Shown here: piece by piece, positions 33,642-44,929 of the stretch
How the letters are laid out: every line of letters begins with the position of its first letter
Numbering within the stretch: the first letter of the stretch is position 1
DNA from: Evernia prunastri
Lineage: Eukaryota; Ascomycota; Lecanoromycetes; Lecanorales; Parmeliaceae
DNA: 64,000 nt
Direction of reading: 5' to 3'
NCBI GenBank assembly: GCA_003184365.1
Contig: NKYR01000146.1
Span: 7,581 to 71,580, forward strand
The notes under the pieces: model-generated
Database searches by the model: none
What the model was told of the DNA's origin: nothing
Seen by the model: the letters and a program-made list of their open reading frames with translations, nothing else
Position numbers and translations under genes: made by a program

Positions 33642-36600
33642 TTATTTTTTCCACCTTCCTTTCCCCTTTGTACCTGCACCCTTTCGAGGCTGAACATCCT
33701 CCTCGCTCCCATCGTCCTCGTCATCCACCTCTTCGTCACTCTCCTCATTCGCTTTCCCCTTTCCTTTTCCCTTCGTAGCCCCTTTCTTTCCCTTTGCCGC
33801 TGCTTGCTTCTTCTTCTTCTTCTTCTTCGGAGCGGCAACGTACTTATCCTTTTTCAGATCCAGGGGCTGATCATCATCGAGAATTGCCTCCTCGCCGCCA
33901 GAGCTCACGCCCGAATCTGACTCATCCAAAGCCTCTTCGATATCGGGCCTCTCCTTGCTTTTCTTCTTTGGAGCAACGACCGAACTTGCCTTCATGTAGG
34001 GAAGGGGATGTGACATTTGATTGTATGTCCTTGTGAACGAAGTCTTGACCTGGGTATCGATCTTAATCTGTTCCATCTCCATCGGACCAACGCCAAGCTC
34101 CAGTATTGCATCCCAGTCGTCCTTGGTAAGGAAATAGCTGTCCATCAGATTGATAATGCTTGCCAATGAATCCTTACCCTGTAACTGGAGCTCTTTTACA
34201 AGCCGGTACCATAGTAGGGGAAGGTATTGCTGGCGTATCTCGTGCCGGTCACCAGAAGCTCGAAGGCGCATATGACCTTGTATTTCTTTGACAAAACGAG
34301 TAAGTTTTCCTGACGAGAATCGTTAGCATTAGGTGGAACGTGACAGCGAATCTTGGTGTTCCTACCTAGCTTGCTGTTATTGCCCAACCAAGAGGTGAAT
34401 CTGGTCTGGCTTCCAGCTTGACTACCAGCAACGAAACTAGCGGGCCGCACAAAACTGAAGACAGCATGAGTTGGCATGAGAGCCCATTGTTGCTGAGATC
34501 CGTGAATCATGCGGTCGACAACGTCGCCGTCGCTGATACTCTCGGCCGCGCTGTCCGTGAGCTCGAGCATTTTAAGGTTCTTTTCCTTACCACTGTATGT
34601 GTTTGACAACATGGGATTGGTTCCTAGATAGTTCTCCTGCAACATAAGGGAGCTAAATTCGTGGTCATTGAAATAGAGCTCTATCTTTTCGTTCAGTGTC
34701 GTCGTGCTGTTTGGAGCAAAGAGACCGCCCCCCAGAATCTTGCTAACAATGTCCCAAGGCTTGAGTATAACGTGCTTCTCCCAGGATCTAGACATTTCTT
34801 TACCAGAGTCAAAGTCCATTGCATCTTGGTCAAGCTTGGCCGTTGACAGCATGTTAATAACTTGACGTATATCGGCGTGGCTTCCTTCAATCAGTGCATT
34901 GATAACGTTCGGAGGAACTTTCATCTTCTCCCGAAAGCAAATCGTCATGATCCTCTGACGGACCTGATCAACGGTTGGTCTCCGGAAAGGCAGGTCATAG
35001 GTCACGTGATCGAATGGTTTCATCTTAGGTAATTTTCGATCATTGCAAATCAATATGATGGGGATGTTGGTCTTTCTGCAAACTGCTGACAGAGCTCCAA
35101 CACCTCCTCGATCACCAGCGGACATGCCGTCGACCTCATCCATAATCAGAACGAGCCTCTTTTTCTCTGTATCGACCTTCTTGCCGTCTCCCGCGAAGTA
35201 GCCCAATAAGGATGTTGTATCGAGTACACCTCTCAGTCCAGTCTCGACCAGCTTTTTGCTCCTTGTGTCGCTGGCGTTGCTTTCGCGGATGTCATATCCT
35301 TCAAGTTTGGCCGCGAGGTGAGCGGCTGTCGTTTTGCCTATTCCAGGGGGCCCATGGAGGATCATGGCACGGAACGTACCCCACCCTTCTTTACCTGGCT
35401 TCTTGAACTTGCTCTTTATGTTCATGGGCCATGCCCTCAACCAAGCCTGCAATTTTTCGACTTGACCTTTGTTCCCACAGATCATGCTTGTAGCTGTAGG
35501 CGCGTACTTGACAGTCCACAAGCGACTATCAGAAGTCGCGGAGCCATCGATATCGCCTTTGAGAGCAGGTCGAGATTTAGCAGTAGTCCTTGCAGCTTTT
35601 TTGGCCTCTGCACGCTCCTGCCTGACCATATCGGCGGCAGCTTTCTCAACCTTTGCCTCCTCTTGCTTTTGTTTTGCCTCATATTGCTGACCAGCCTTTC
35701 CATCACCGCCGTGTGCGGGCAACTGACGGATCAGCTCAAACAAGCCTTCCTCATTGATGGTTTTAAGACCAAATTGTTGGATGGTCTCAAGCTTTTTAGG
35801 CCCTGCATCGGCACCCAGCACGACAAAGCTTGTCTTTTTGCTCGGGGCACCTGTGACCTTTCCTCCGTGGCGCTTTACGAGCTCCTGACCCTGACTGCGT
35901 TCTAGTGAGTTGAGCACGCCCGTGAAGACGAAGGTTAATCCAGCCAGACAGTTCTCACGGCCTACAGGGAGCTCGACAGACTCTCCGGACAGTGGAGCCT
36001 CGGTTCGGTTCGCATTGAAAGCGGCATAATTGAACTTCTTCCCCTCGTCGCGAGGCGGCGGCGTAGGCGCTCTGACCGTTTTGATACTGTCAAGAATTTC
36101 GTCGACTGCTGTTCTTACTTCGGGCTCTTCTTCCTTCTTGCGGCTCTTCTTTGGAGTAGCCTTTTTGGCCGGAGACTTGGCTTTTGAGGCCTTTACCTTT
36201 TTCGAGACTGGCGCAACATCTTCCTCGTCTTCATCCTCATCCTCGTCATCTTGGATCTCTGCAGACTTCCGCTTTCGTCCCTTTGAAGCCTTCGTGCTGC
36301 TTTTGGACTCTCGGAACACCGGAATATTCTTCATTTCGACGTCGTTATCCTCGTCGCTAGCATTGGCACGCTTTTTAGATGGCGCTCCCTTGCCATGGTT
36401 TTGTTTTCTATTTGATGATTGTTGTTGTCCTTGTTGCACGGCCGGATCCTCGTCGTCCTCACTTTCGTAAGCATCATCTCCATCATTTCTGCCGGTCTTG
36501 TAGTCTGCAACAAATATGTCCTCTCCGGAGTCGGCATCATCCTTGATGACCTTGGGGCGGAAATCACTTTCCTCGTCCTCATGAATCTCTACGTAGCCTG

Positions 36601-37332
36601 ACTTACTCTTCTTACGAGATGACGTCTTGCCGATTGTGCCTGGCTCGATACTTGGTGTAGCTTTGGATTTTGGCGTAGACTTTGTGGACGGCGCTTTCAC
36701 TTCTTCAGGGGCCTTCCTCTCGACATGGGCATTTGACTTGGCGGGCGTAGAGCGAGCGGGCTTGGACTTTCCACTAGAAGCGAAATAGTCTGACGTTGTG
36801 GTGACTTCTCCAACCGGAGATTGCCTCTGGCTAAAGCATTTGTTAGTAATTGAACTTCAATCAAGACTTGTTGGAAGCTTACACTTGTTTCTGCGAGGGG
36901 GCCTTCTTGGGTGTTGATCTCTTGGCCGGCGGGACCTGGACATCATCATCACTATCGCTGAGTACCTTTCGTTTTCCTAGTCGTCGTGAGTTTCAACAGC
37001 GGGACCATCGGCAGTCATTTGTAGCGTACCTCTTCCCTTCGGTTTCTTGTCTTTCATCTGTGGACAAGCAAAATCCCAGTTAGCATGCACCCCCAGGTCT
37101 CCTCTTGAAATGGGACTCAACAGTGGGACCGAAAGCAAAAGACTGAGAGACGAGATGAGGATAGACTCAATTGTAAATATTGAACAAATAGACTCGTCCG
37201 AACGAATTGTAAGATGGAGCTCTGGTAAGGCAGTCTACTTACAGCTGCTTCTTTAGTTGCTGTTTGCTCTTGACTGAAACTGGCACCTTGGCCCGCCTTC
37301 CCACCAAAGAAACTTCGGATATCCGAGGGCAT
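33642..37332 (-). CDS. RFC1: Replication factor C subunit 1 (large clamp-loader subunit)
   Basis: Five exons (37332-37243, 37057-37030, 36976-36885, 36826-34366, 34309-33642) give 1112 residues. The N-terminus MPSDIRSFFGGKAGQG is typical of Rfc1, and KRKVLSDSDDD and DYFASSGK are family hallmarks restored by splicing. A charged disordered region precedes a BRCT domain (ENCLAGLTFVFTGVL...RHGGKVTG). The AAA+ core has a P-loop GPPGIGKTT, a DEVDG Walker B and ICNDRK sensor 1. The RFC1 C-terminal domain and a Lys-rich tail end the protein. It forms the clamp loader with RFC2-5, loading PCNA at primer ends. A 15-bp inverted repeat with two ACGCG cores lies 86-100 bp upstream of the ATG. Divergent from the uL16m gene. 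Confidence 0.95.
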
Positions 37333-37417
37333 GTCGTCTAGCTTCTTCACAGGCCAGAGAGAATGATAGATGATCATGAAGCTGATAGCAGCATGAAATG
37401 TGTAAAGTAGTGCTAGT

Positions 37418-37432
37418 GACGCGCTTCGCGTC
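37418..37432. promoter_or_regulatory. MCB-like inverted repeat in the RFC1/uL16m divergent promoter
   Basis: The sequence GACGCGcttCGCGTC is a perfect inverted repeat with two ACGCG cores, 86-100 bp upstream of RFC1 and about 100 bp upstream of the mitochondrial ribosomal gene. ACGCG is the core of the MluI cell-cycle box bound by MBF (Mbp1/Swi6, Res/Cdc10) at G1/S genes in yeasts. Assigning it to RFC1 control is inference. Confidence 0.55.
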
Positions 37433-37532
37433 TATGATCAAACTAGTGATGACGGCAAGGTTCCGCTTTGGTCCCGAGGTCCATCAACCAAGCAAGTGCG
37501 TTCCCTGTCCATTCAAACAATCGACAGTCACA

Positions 37533-38323
37533 ATGAAGCCTCGACTAGTGTCTATACTATCGCCTTCCTTGCAACGAACGATTTTTCCATCAGCTCAATT
37601 CTTTTCCCGTAAGATTTCGATCGCTCCAGGGGCTAGCCGCACCTTCTCAGCTACTTCACATCTTCAGAATTGGCTTATTCCAAAACGCGGCCACACTCAG
37701 AAGAATCGAAAGGGGCGCTGCCGGGTCCCCACTGGCGGCTCAACCCGGGGCACAACGGTGGTATGGGGCGATTACGGCTTGCGCATGCGAGATCATGACC
37801 GAAGAATATCGTCACAACAATTGGCTGTTGGTGCAGAAGCCATCAAGAAAAGGTTGCGAGGGGAGAGGTATCGATTGTATACCAGAGTAGCCGCCAATAT
37901 CGGAGTATATAGCAGTGGAAGTGAGAGTAGGATGGGTAAGGGAAAAGGCAGTTTTGACTACTGGGCTGCAAGGGTAGCAGTATCACAGATCGTGTTCGAG
38001 ATTAGTGGAGAACTCCATGAGCAGGTGGTGAGAGATGCCATGAGGTTAGCAGGGAATAAGTTGCCGGGTACGATTATCACCCTCCTTCCTGCCATTCGCA
38101 TCTGGAAAGCATTATGCTGAAATCCGGGCTAGGACTGTATGAGTTCGTGAAGAAAGGGGATCCACCTGTCATGGGGCTCACAAAAATGGAGGCCGGAGTT
38201 ACGCTTGACGAAATGAAGAGGCCAAGGGTTAAACTACCCGCGGATGTGAAGGCAGGGAGGATTCCAGCTTCGACGTCAGGGACTTTGCCTGCTGCAACTC
38301 CAACTGCTGGAGCATCTGCATAG
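37533..38323 (+). CDS. MRPL16: Mitochondrial large ribosomal subunit protein uL16m
   Basis: Two exons (37533-38067, 38133-38323) give 241 residues. The uL16 fold is recognisable from LIPKRGHTQKNRKGRCRVPT, GTTVVWGDYGLRM, KGSFDYWAARVAVSQIVFEI, ELHEQVVRDAMRLAGNKLPG and, across the splice, LYEFVKKGDPPV. The basic/Ser-rich first 50 residues look like a mitochondrial presequence. It binds the A-site/peptidyl-transferase neighbourhood of the mitochondrial large subunit. In-frame codons continue upstream to 37398, but the ATG at 37533 gives the natural presequence. It lies between RFC1 and RFC5, divergent from RFC1. Confidence 0.93.
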
Positions 38324-39199
38324 AATCCGCACAAGCAAGATACCTATCGCCAGCTCAGATTGCTTTTCGAGATTTCGAAAGACTTTATGCGCCAACGCCA
38401 GATCCTGGCCCATAGCCCTGGTCCCGCCTGGACTCTTCAGCATTTGCTGCTCCTTCCTGTGCACCCGATGCTCCGAATCCGTCTGCAGACACGCTTCAGC
38501 ATTTCCGTCATCATCACAGAGTTACAACAAGTACTCCGCAATACCTTGATTCGCGCTTCCTCCAGCTTCTGTGGTCTTCCCTCCCATACCCTCTTCTGAG
38601 ATCGTCTGTCCATATCTCACATTCTCCGCTGTTTTCTCCCCTCTCTCAGCCTTATGCTGCTCTTGTTGAGCAGTCACGGCATCTGGCTGAGTTTCTTCTT
38701 CTAAAATGTTTATTTAGTACTGACAAGTCGCTACCGAGTCTTTGACTGAGCTCACCGCCCATTTGACCACCTTGTTTAGTGTGTGGCTTTGTGACTGTCT
38801 GGATGGATTCGTATCTGGTCAAATAGTCAGTTGCTGCTAAACATCAACATTGGCACTGCGTACTGTGAGCCTTCACCGCCTGCTTCGGTATCCATGAGAC
38901 CCGACGACATGTTTGATTTTCGGTGTTTTGGACAGAATTACAGGGTGAATGTGGATGGAGCTATCTGTCAGAACACTTCTACAAATTCGTTCTGTTGGTC
39001 ACGGAGCTTTCAGAGCTGTGGGAACATCCTAACGCTCAAAAGCTTAAAATGACGCATTTTTTGAGTGAATCGCCCTGAGCTAGCCGTTCTAGAACACCTC
39101 GACTCCATGCTGTGAAAGACAAAAATATACATGTAATACTCTCTTTCGCTGTAGAGAATAACTCTAGAAATCAATTCCCATCAGATAGCTATAGATGAA
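38324..39199. other. Intergenic between convergent uL16m and RFC5
   Basis: About 880 bp holding both 3' ends. Short open stretches (38360-38599, 38831-39052) are not recognisable as protein families. No gene supported. Confidence 0.4.
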
Positions 39200-40472
39200 T
39201 TAGCTGGGATACCCAATTTCGCTCCAGGTCACATGCCTTTCTAGTATCCGCATAAACTTTGCAACAAAAGCCTCGAGATGGAAGATGTGTTTCTTATTGT
39301 TCTCTATCAGTATTTCACATCAATGACCGAGAAACCACTTACACTGCCCATGCGTATGCGATGTTCATAAAAAGCCGACCACCTGATCACGTCTGCTTTT
39401 AGAGCGTCGTCGATCTTCGGGATGAGTTTAAAGGTTAATGTCTGTACCGCATTAGCATATTGACGTTCATTGAAGACAGACGGAGGTAGTTTACCTTCAA
39501 TACGGTCGTAGGCGGTATGCAGTGACTGAGCAAATCATACAATTTCGCCCTGACTTGCAGAAGCCTCGCTGGCGTGTGCTCTGCCATTATCTCATCTGCA
39601 ATCTGAGCGACTAGAGCTTCCCAATCCGGCGGCGGGACGGCGGTCTTATCCGTGACTTTTTCGCTGTTACGTGCCATTAGCATTCCGATCGGATACAGTA
39701 GCACTGCCCCTCACTTCTGTGCGTGAACAGCCTCAAACATCAGCAATGCCCTTCTCAAGTTTCTTGCGCTGTCATTTGCAATCTTCCTGTTCAAGCCTTC
39801 GGCCTCGGCCCATCCTTCCTGCGCTCCAACTTTCTTCAACACCTTGCAAATATCACTTTCGGTTGGCGCCGCAACCCTCACCAGCAGCGTTCGTGATCGT
39901 ATTGGCGCAATGATATTTGCCGTGCTATTTGCCAACAGTATAAGTCTCATATTTGGGCTGTATTTCTCCATAGTCCTCCTCAACGCCGCCTGTGCATCTC
40001 GGGTGAGATGGTCGGCTTCATTGATGACAACGACCTTGAAACGTTGCTTAGCAGATTGGTCGACTTGTTGAGTCTGTGCCACTTCCTTGAGAAGGTCTTG
40101 GATCACTACTCTGTCGAAATTGCCGACATCTGAAGGCGTTATCTCAAGATGGTATACAGATGCAACGATATTGAATTCGAGCTTGCGATTAGAGGTGGTT
40201 TGGAATACACGAGAGTCAATTTTGATCTTTTCTACGCCCGGCCCATAGAGCTCTCGTAACGTTGCGACTATTCTGGTCTTTTTTCCCGCGCCTGACGGCC
40301 CATAAACAAGGAGATGGGGAAAGTCTCCGCTTTGTGCCTACACCAGAGATCAGTAATATTCTAGAGAGCGGGTGGATGTTCTTACGAGACTTTTGAGACG
40401 TTCGGAGAGGTCTTCGTGGTATGTCAGGGCCTCCAGAGAGCGTGGGCGGTATTTGTCTACAAGTAATGCCAT
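39200..40472 (-). CDS. RFC5: Replication factor C subunit 5 (yeast Rfc5 / human RFC3)
   Basis: Five exons (40472-40386, 40337-39715, 39663-39495, 39441-39343, 39292-39200) give 356 residues, matching yeast Rfc5 in length. It starts MALLVDKYRPRSLEALTYHE and has the atypical P-loop VYGPSGAGKKTRIVATLREL, followed by KIKIDSR...TTSNRKLEFNI, VVINEADHLTRDAQAALRRT and SANIIAP-type sensor text with SRT in place of the SRC motif, as expected for the subunit that does not hydrolyse ATP productively. The C-terminus (LIPKIDDALKADVIRWSAFY, HLEAFVAKFM) is the RFC collar. It works with RFC1, whose gene is 1.9 kb away. MCB-like ACGCGT elements lie 73-124 bp upstream of the ATG. Confidence 0.95.
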
Positions 40473-40544
40473 GTTCGATAGCACCGAGAGTTCTTGTATA
40501 ACTCAGTAGAATGATTTGGAAGACGGGGATTTCTAAGTAAATAG

Positions 40545-40596
40545 AACGCGCCTTACGCGTTTAAAACCCTAACGATTGAAGTAGAGTAAGCGCGTT
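40545..40596. promoter_or_regulatory. MCB-like ACGCGT cluster in the RFC5/COX11 divergent promoter
   Basis: Three ACGCG cores lie in 52 bp: AACGCGCCTTACGCGT at 40545-40560 (the second is a perfect palindromic ACGCGT) and the reverse core CGCGTT at 40591-40596. They are 73-124 bp upstream of RFC5. MBF-type G1/S control of RFC5 is the natural reading by analogy with yeasts; the sequence alone does not exclude use by COX11. Confidence 0.6.
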
Positions 40597-40667
40597 AGGT
40601 TTAGAGTGGTTCCAGAAACAGGCATTCGCCTTCAGATCTTCTCCCAAGACGTGATCGACCTAACAAC

Positions 40668-41627
40668 ATGATGTCGAAATCATTTCTCTCTGAAATTCAT
40701 CTACTTGTATCCCGGCCTACGGCTGTGGAAAAATTCTGCTCAAAATCACTTCGTCATGCGAAATCAATACCCCACGCGGCATCTGCACAGAAGAAGCAAA
40801 TATCGAGCATTGGGAAGACCAGGCAGCATCTGGCCCCTACGATGGAGCAATTACGGGTTCCATTCTCGCACAAGAACAATTCTACTCTGTATGTCTTCCT
40901 CGAACCCTGTCAATGCCGAAGACTAATTCTCAAAGCTACTATACTTTAAGCGTCATCCTCGGAACTGTGGCTCTGTCATATGGCTCGGTACCCATGTACA
41001 AAATGGTTCACTCGTCCAGGGTCATGTCTACATGATCCCTCACTGATACGCAGTGCTAGATCTGCCAACAGACCGGTTGGGGTGGTCAACCTATTAAGGC
41101 TTCCATTCATTCGAGTGCCGAAGATCCCGCCACTCGACTTACGCCCGTGACAGACTCTCGTCGTCTACGCATAACATTCAATGGATCAGTATCCGACGTA
41201 ATGCCATGGAAATTCACGCCACAACAACGAGAGGTCCGCGTCCTGCCCGGAGAGACAGCGCTCGCGTTCTACACGGCAACAAATAAGAGTACCGAGGACA
41301 TCATTGGGGTCGCTACCTACAGTGTTACTCCAGCCCAAGTGGCACCATATTTCAGCAAGATCCAATGCTTTTGCTTTGAAGAGCAAAGACTCAACGCCGG
41401 GGAAACTGTCGACATGCCGGTTTTCTTTTTCATTGATCCGGACTTTGTTAATGATCCTACGATGACAAAGATAGATACAATCACGTTGTCTTACACGTTC
41501 TTTAGTACGCCTCCAATTATTTATTGTCCATTCTGTATGATTCAACGAGTTGAGCTGACACTTTCCCACAGAGGCGCGATATGATAAGAACGGGAATCTA
41601 ACTCCAATGCCGATGACCATGGGATGA
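40668..41627 (+). CDS. COX11: Cytochrome c oxidase assembly protein COX11
   Basis: Four exons (40668-40888, 40936-41005, 41060-41504, 41572-41627) give 263 residues. A basic mitochondrial leader precedes one membrane segment (YYTLSVILGTVALSYGSVPM). Then follow CQQTGWGGQPIKAS, LRITFNGSVSDVMPWKFTPQ, GETALAFYTATNKSTEDIIG, YSVTPAQVAPYFSKI and the copper-binding CFCF motif within KIQCFCFEEQ. The C-terminus is VFFFIDPDF...LSYTFFKARYDKNG. Cox11 inserts copper into the CuB site of Cox1 from the intermembrane-space side of the inner membrane. Two other frames are open near the start, but only this one joins to LYYTLSV. Confidence 0.93.
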
Positions 41628-43711
41628 CGCTAGCTACTGAAGAGTGCCACGTTCGATCACCTCCTGGGAATCAGGGTTCTCTGGGATTGTCCCGGTTAGT
41701 ATCGTGGCTCAGGTCTAGCAAAGGAATCTCACTTGGCTGCACTACATTGCCGTCGGAGGCATGCAGATATGATCCCATCTATGTAGGGGTCGCCCAACAG
41801 CCTGGACTTTTCAGCACGATCAGCGCCGCGATTGATCAATGTGGTAGCCCGCTGTAATCATGAAGCGTCGAATACGGAGAGCTCCATTGATGCAGATGCA
41901 CGATCTGATGCTAATAAAGTTCTTTGGCATTTTTGGACTGCGTAAGAGATGAGGAGCATTGAATGAGATTAGCACAGATCTTGGAAACGAGGCAAGTGCG
42001 ACACTCGACGGCCCCGAGTCACACGAGTGAGTATCGGAGCATGGGGGTTCTTTTTTGCAGTTCATGTACAAGAAATGTATGACATGGACAAGCAGGGCGG
42101 TGGGCTGGACACACTGGAGCGGAACGGAGATACGTCTGAGGATGACTTACTAGGTATACTCTTCGCCTCGAGCAGCAACACGAGTAATTTTCGCCTAACT
42201 CCACGTACATCTACTTTATGATCTAAGTTCCTGAACACGAAAGGTTTTTGCAATGCCTTTGAGAAGACATGGCTACTCCTCGGAGCATCCATATAACCAG
42301 CCTCTAGCGACTCAATTCTCCAAAGTGTCACTTGCCATCAGCTCCTTGATTTATATCAGTTCAGATCGAAAAGCAACATATCAGCCTTTTCTACCTTTTC
42401 AACGCATCATTGACGCTACTTATGAATCTCTAACAAGTCTAGTATCTTCACCATCTATGACTTCGCATCCAGAATTTGGCAAGGAAACTACATTTGAGCA
42501 GGTTGCTAACATTCTCGCGCAGGCCATCCGAGGCAGATCAGGTATTGCAGTATATCGTTTCCTCCTCGCAGGACGGAAAAGTGACTGAACGCAGTGATCA
42601 ATACCGCTGTCAGTCCAAATGGCTTTGGCAAAACTAAGGCTCGAGCTATAGCATGCAAAGGTCTATCACTGCTAGTCGCTAGCAAAGCCGAGACAGTATC
42701 CAAGCACGTAGGAGTAGACTTTCCTTTTTCACGAAAGAAGATGCGACAAGCCGCAGAGGGCAAACGTGACAAGGCCGGAGTCATGGCGGTCTCGCAGAGA
42801 AGTTTGTCAGAATATGAGAAGAGATCCAGTCTGAAACAATTTACCTGGGATATTTTCTTTTCACTCATCTGATCATTGGGAAATTCCTGGTTTCTGCCGA
42901 CCAGAGCCCTCAAGTTAAGAAGCGCAAATTGTCAATATTACACAATCACTAGCGCTAGACACGTCCTCGCTCCCCTACGCTTTTGCGATCGTCGCTTTAA
43001 TGGAGTAACGTGCCCTCATGAAGAGCTACCGGACACAGCCATAGCACCACGTATAGGGTTTTCCGAAATTGGTCCGCACGGACGAAACCATCGCATGATT
43101 GAATGCTGCCACTCCAACACGACCAATATGTTATTCAGCGCGGAGCTTGCAGAATACATGGACGACGGTGGGCCAGTGGCATCTACTTGTTTACCTCAGC
43201 CCCTTGAGGTAACCGCATAAGACATCGACCTCGAGGCGCTTTGAATGCCATCTCCGTGGTGGTCGAAACAGAGTTCAGCTTCACATGCCCAAAGGCTTCA
43301 GAAGCCCGCACATGCTTGACAGGACTCGAAGCAAATGTGCAGTGACTTATTTGGTTGCTGCATTCGATCCCAATTTGAAAGTTAATTTTTCAAACACACC
43401 GTTCTCTCGCAAATCGTATTCGTGTCTTGTAGATGGTCTTAGAGCTTTCCTCAATGACCATCAGACTGTTACACTGCCGAAAATGCGTCAGATGAGGAAG
43501 CCGCTGGGAGACTGTGGCTCCCGGAGAGAATTCCGTGGACGAGAAGTTAAGTTTAAATCAGATTGTAAATAGCTGGCTGCTGGACCGGAAATAGTTCGTG
43601 AAGGGTGAATCTGTAGGGACTCGCGCAAGACGTCTACATTATACTTGAACAACTTCCCATATTAATAATACCTCCGTCACTGTACGTATACACTCTACCG
43701 AGAGCTGTATC
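41628..43711. other. Unassigned 2.1 kb region, possibly a broken or unrecognised gene
   Basis: The DNA is not AT-rich and contains several coding-like plus-strand stretches in different frames: around 42027-42221 (EMYDMDKQGGGLDTLERNGD), 42253-42588, 42594-42872, 42876-43220 and 43285-43572 (including SKCAVTYLVAAFDPNLKVNF). Some could be exons of one gene, but I could not join them by convincing splice sites, and no domain is recognised. It may be a pseudogene, a fast-evolving gene or chance. The first part holds the COX11 3' end. Confidence 0.35.
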
Positions 43712-44615
43712 TCAAGAAGCCTCTGTATTTGCATGTCGTGATTGTTGCGGCACAATGCTCACTGGGGCGAATGCCCGAGGAACGGAGGGTAGCATTACAA
43801 ACATCGTCCCAAAGGTGGAAACCATTCTCTCTCCACAACTTCGCATGCTTGAACTAGTCAGCGAGCTGTCTCTTAGAACATATAGTAGAAATCCTATCTG
43901 CTCCACATTCTCCTCAATGTATCCTCTTGCAAATCCACCAAATTCTTTCTCATCCCATCCAACCGAACGTCCTTCTTCTCCTTCCTCCTCTCCCCCCTTT
44001 ATGATTTCCGGAGTCAGCATATCTCTTCTGGACCCAACTTGGTGTCGTGAAACATGTACCGGGAGTCTTGGACTCCTGCGACAGGGTTTTCAACTCAGAA
44101 GGCAATGTGAATCAGGAAGAAAGGGCTCCGAAAACATAAACTAACCATCCGCTTCCATAGACCACTGTATCATCTTCGATGACCATGCCCTCTCCAACGT
44201 CCACTCCCGCGCAGATTTTGCTATTCGCACCAATCACTGTGCCTTTGCCAATCTTAGCTCCAGGCTCAATGATTGTATATGGGCCTATGAATGCGCCTTC
44301 GACAACGGCACAGGTTTCGATGAGGACACCCGGAGAGAGTGTCACCCCCTGTGATTCTCTCTCATTTCGAGGGGGGCTGAGGAGGCCGATGGAGGCGCGC
44401 TCGCTGATGATGCATCCGTCCCCTACATCTATCGACACATGACTTGATATTAGACGGGCACGGAGCTGCACGATCGTTCTGGATCCAAGTGTGATGACAT
44501 GAGTACCAACACAAGAGGCGGACGCAGATAATAATGTGGTGGGAGTAGTGTGCAGAGGTGGCGTCGGGGGTTTGGAGGTTGTGGCGCGACTCGCCAGACT
44601 GGGCCGAGCTGTCAT
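43712..44615 (-). CDS. DCTN6: Dynactin subunit 6 (p27)-like left-handed beta-helix protein
   Basis: Exon 1 (44615-44146) encodes a Ser/Thr/Pro-rich start followed by hexapeptide-repeat text: IVQLRARLISSHVSIDVGDG, CIISERASIGLLSPP, GVTLSPGVLIETCAVVEGAF, IGPYTIIEPGAKIGKGTVIG, ANSKICAGVDVGEGMVIEDD, TVVYGSG. CIISERASIGL plus TVVYG is typical of DCTN6, a pointed-end component of dynactin that assists dynein-driven transport. The C-terminus is uncertain. Splicing to an acceptor near 44080 continues into an acidic frame (MLTPEIIKGGEEEGEEGRSV, then GYIEENVEQIGFLL) ending at 43712, but another acceptor would end earlier. The gamma-class carbonic anhydrase fold is related, but no zinc histidines are seen. 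Confidence 0.72.
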
Positions 44616-44929
44616 CCTTGCTGTTACTCTGTTACTGTATAGCGAAAGGCGCAACAATTTGTGATGTTATTTCTCAAGACACGTGTTGATGTTATGTTCA
44701 GCCTACGAATTGGAATGAAGTTCTCACGAACCATCTCTTTCAATTCACCGTCTATGCCAAGTGCTCCTATCGACGAGATAAAGCAACCACGCAAAATTTT
44801 TATACACTTGAAGCTAGAGTAATCTTGCGACCTTTTGTTTCACAAATATATGGCTCCGTTTGCGATACCGCTCGCTGCGCCAGATCTTTTACCACCTAAG
44901 GTATCTTTGAATGTCTCGACGGGCTATGA
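44616..44929. other. Intergenic, DCTN6 5' side and TPR 3' side
   Basis: Some 314 bp between two minus-strand genes. No element recognised. Confidence 0.4.

Noticed and set aside
40705..40926. Alternative 73-codon frame at the COX11 start
   Set aside because: Only the frame from 40668 has the phase needed to reach LYYTLSVILG.
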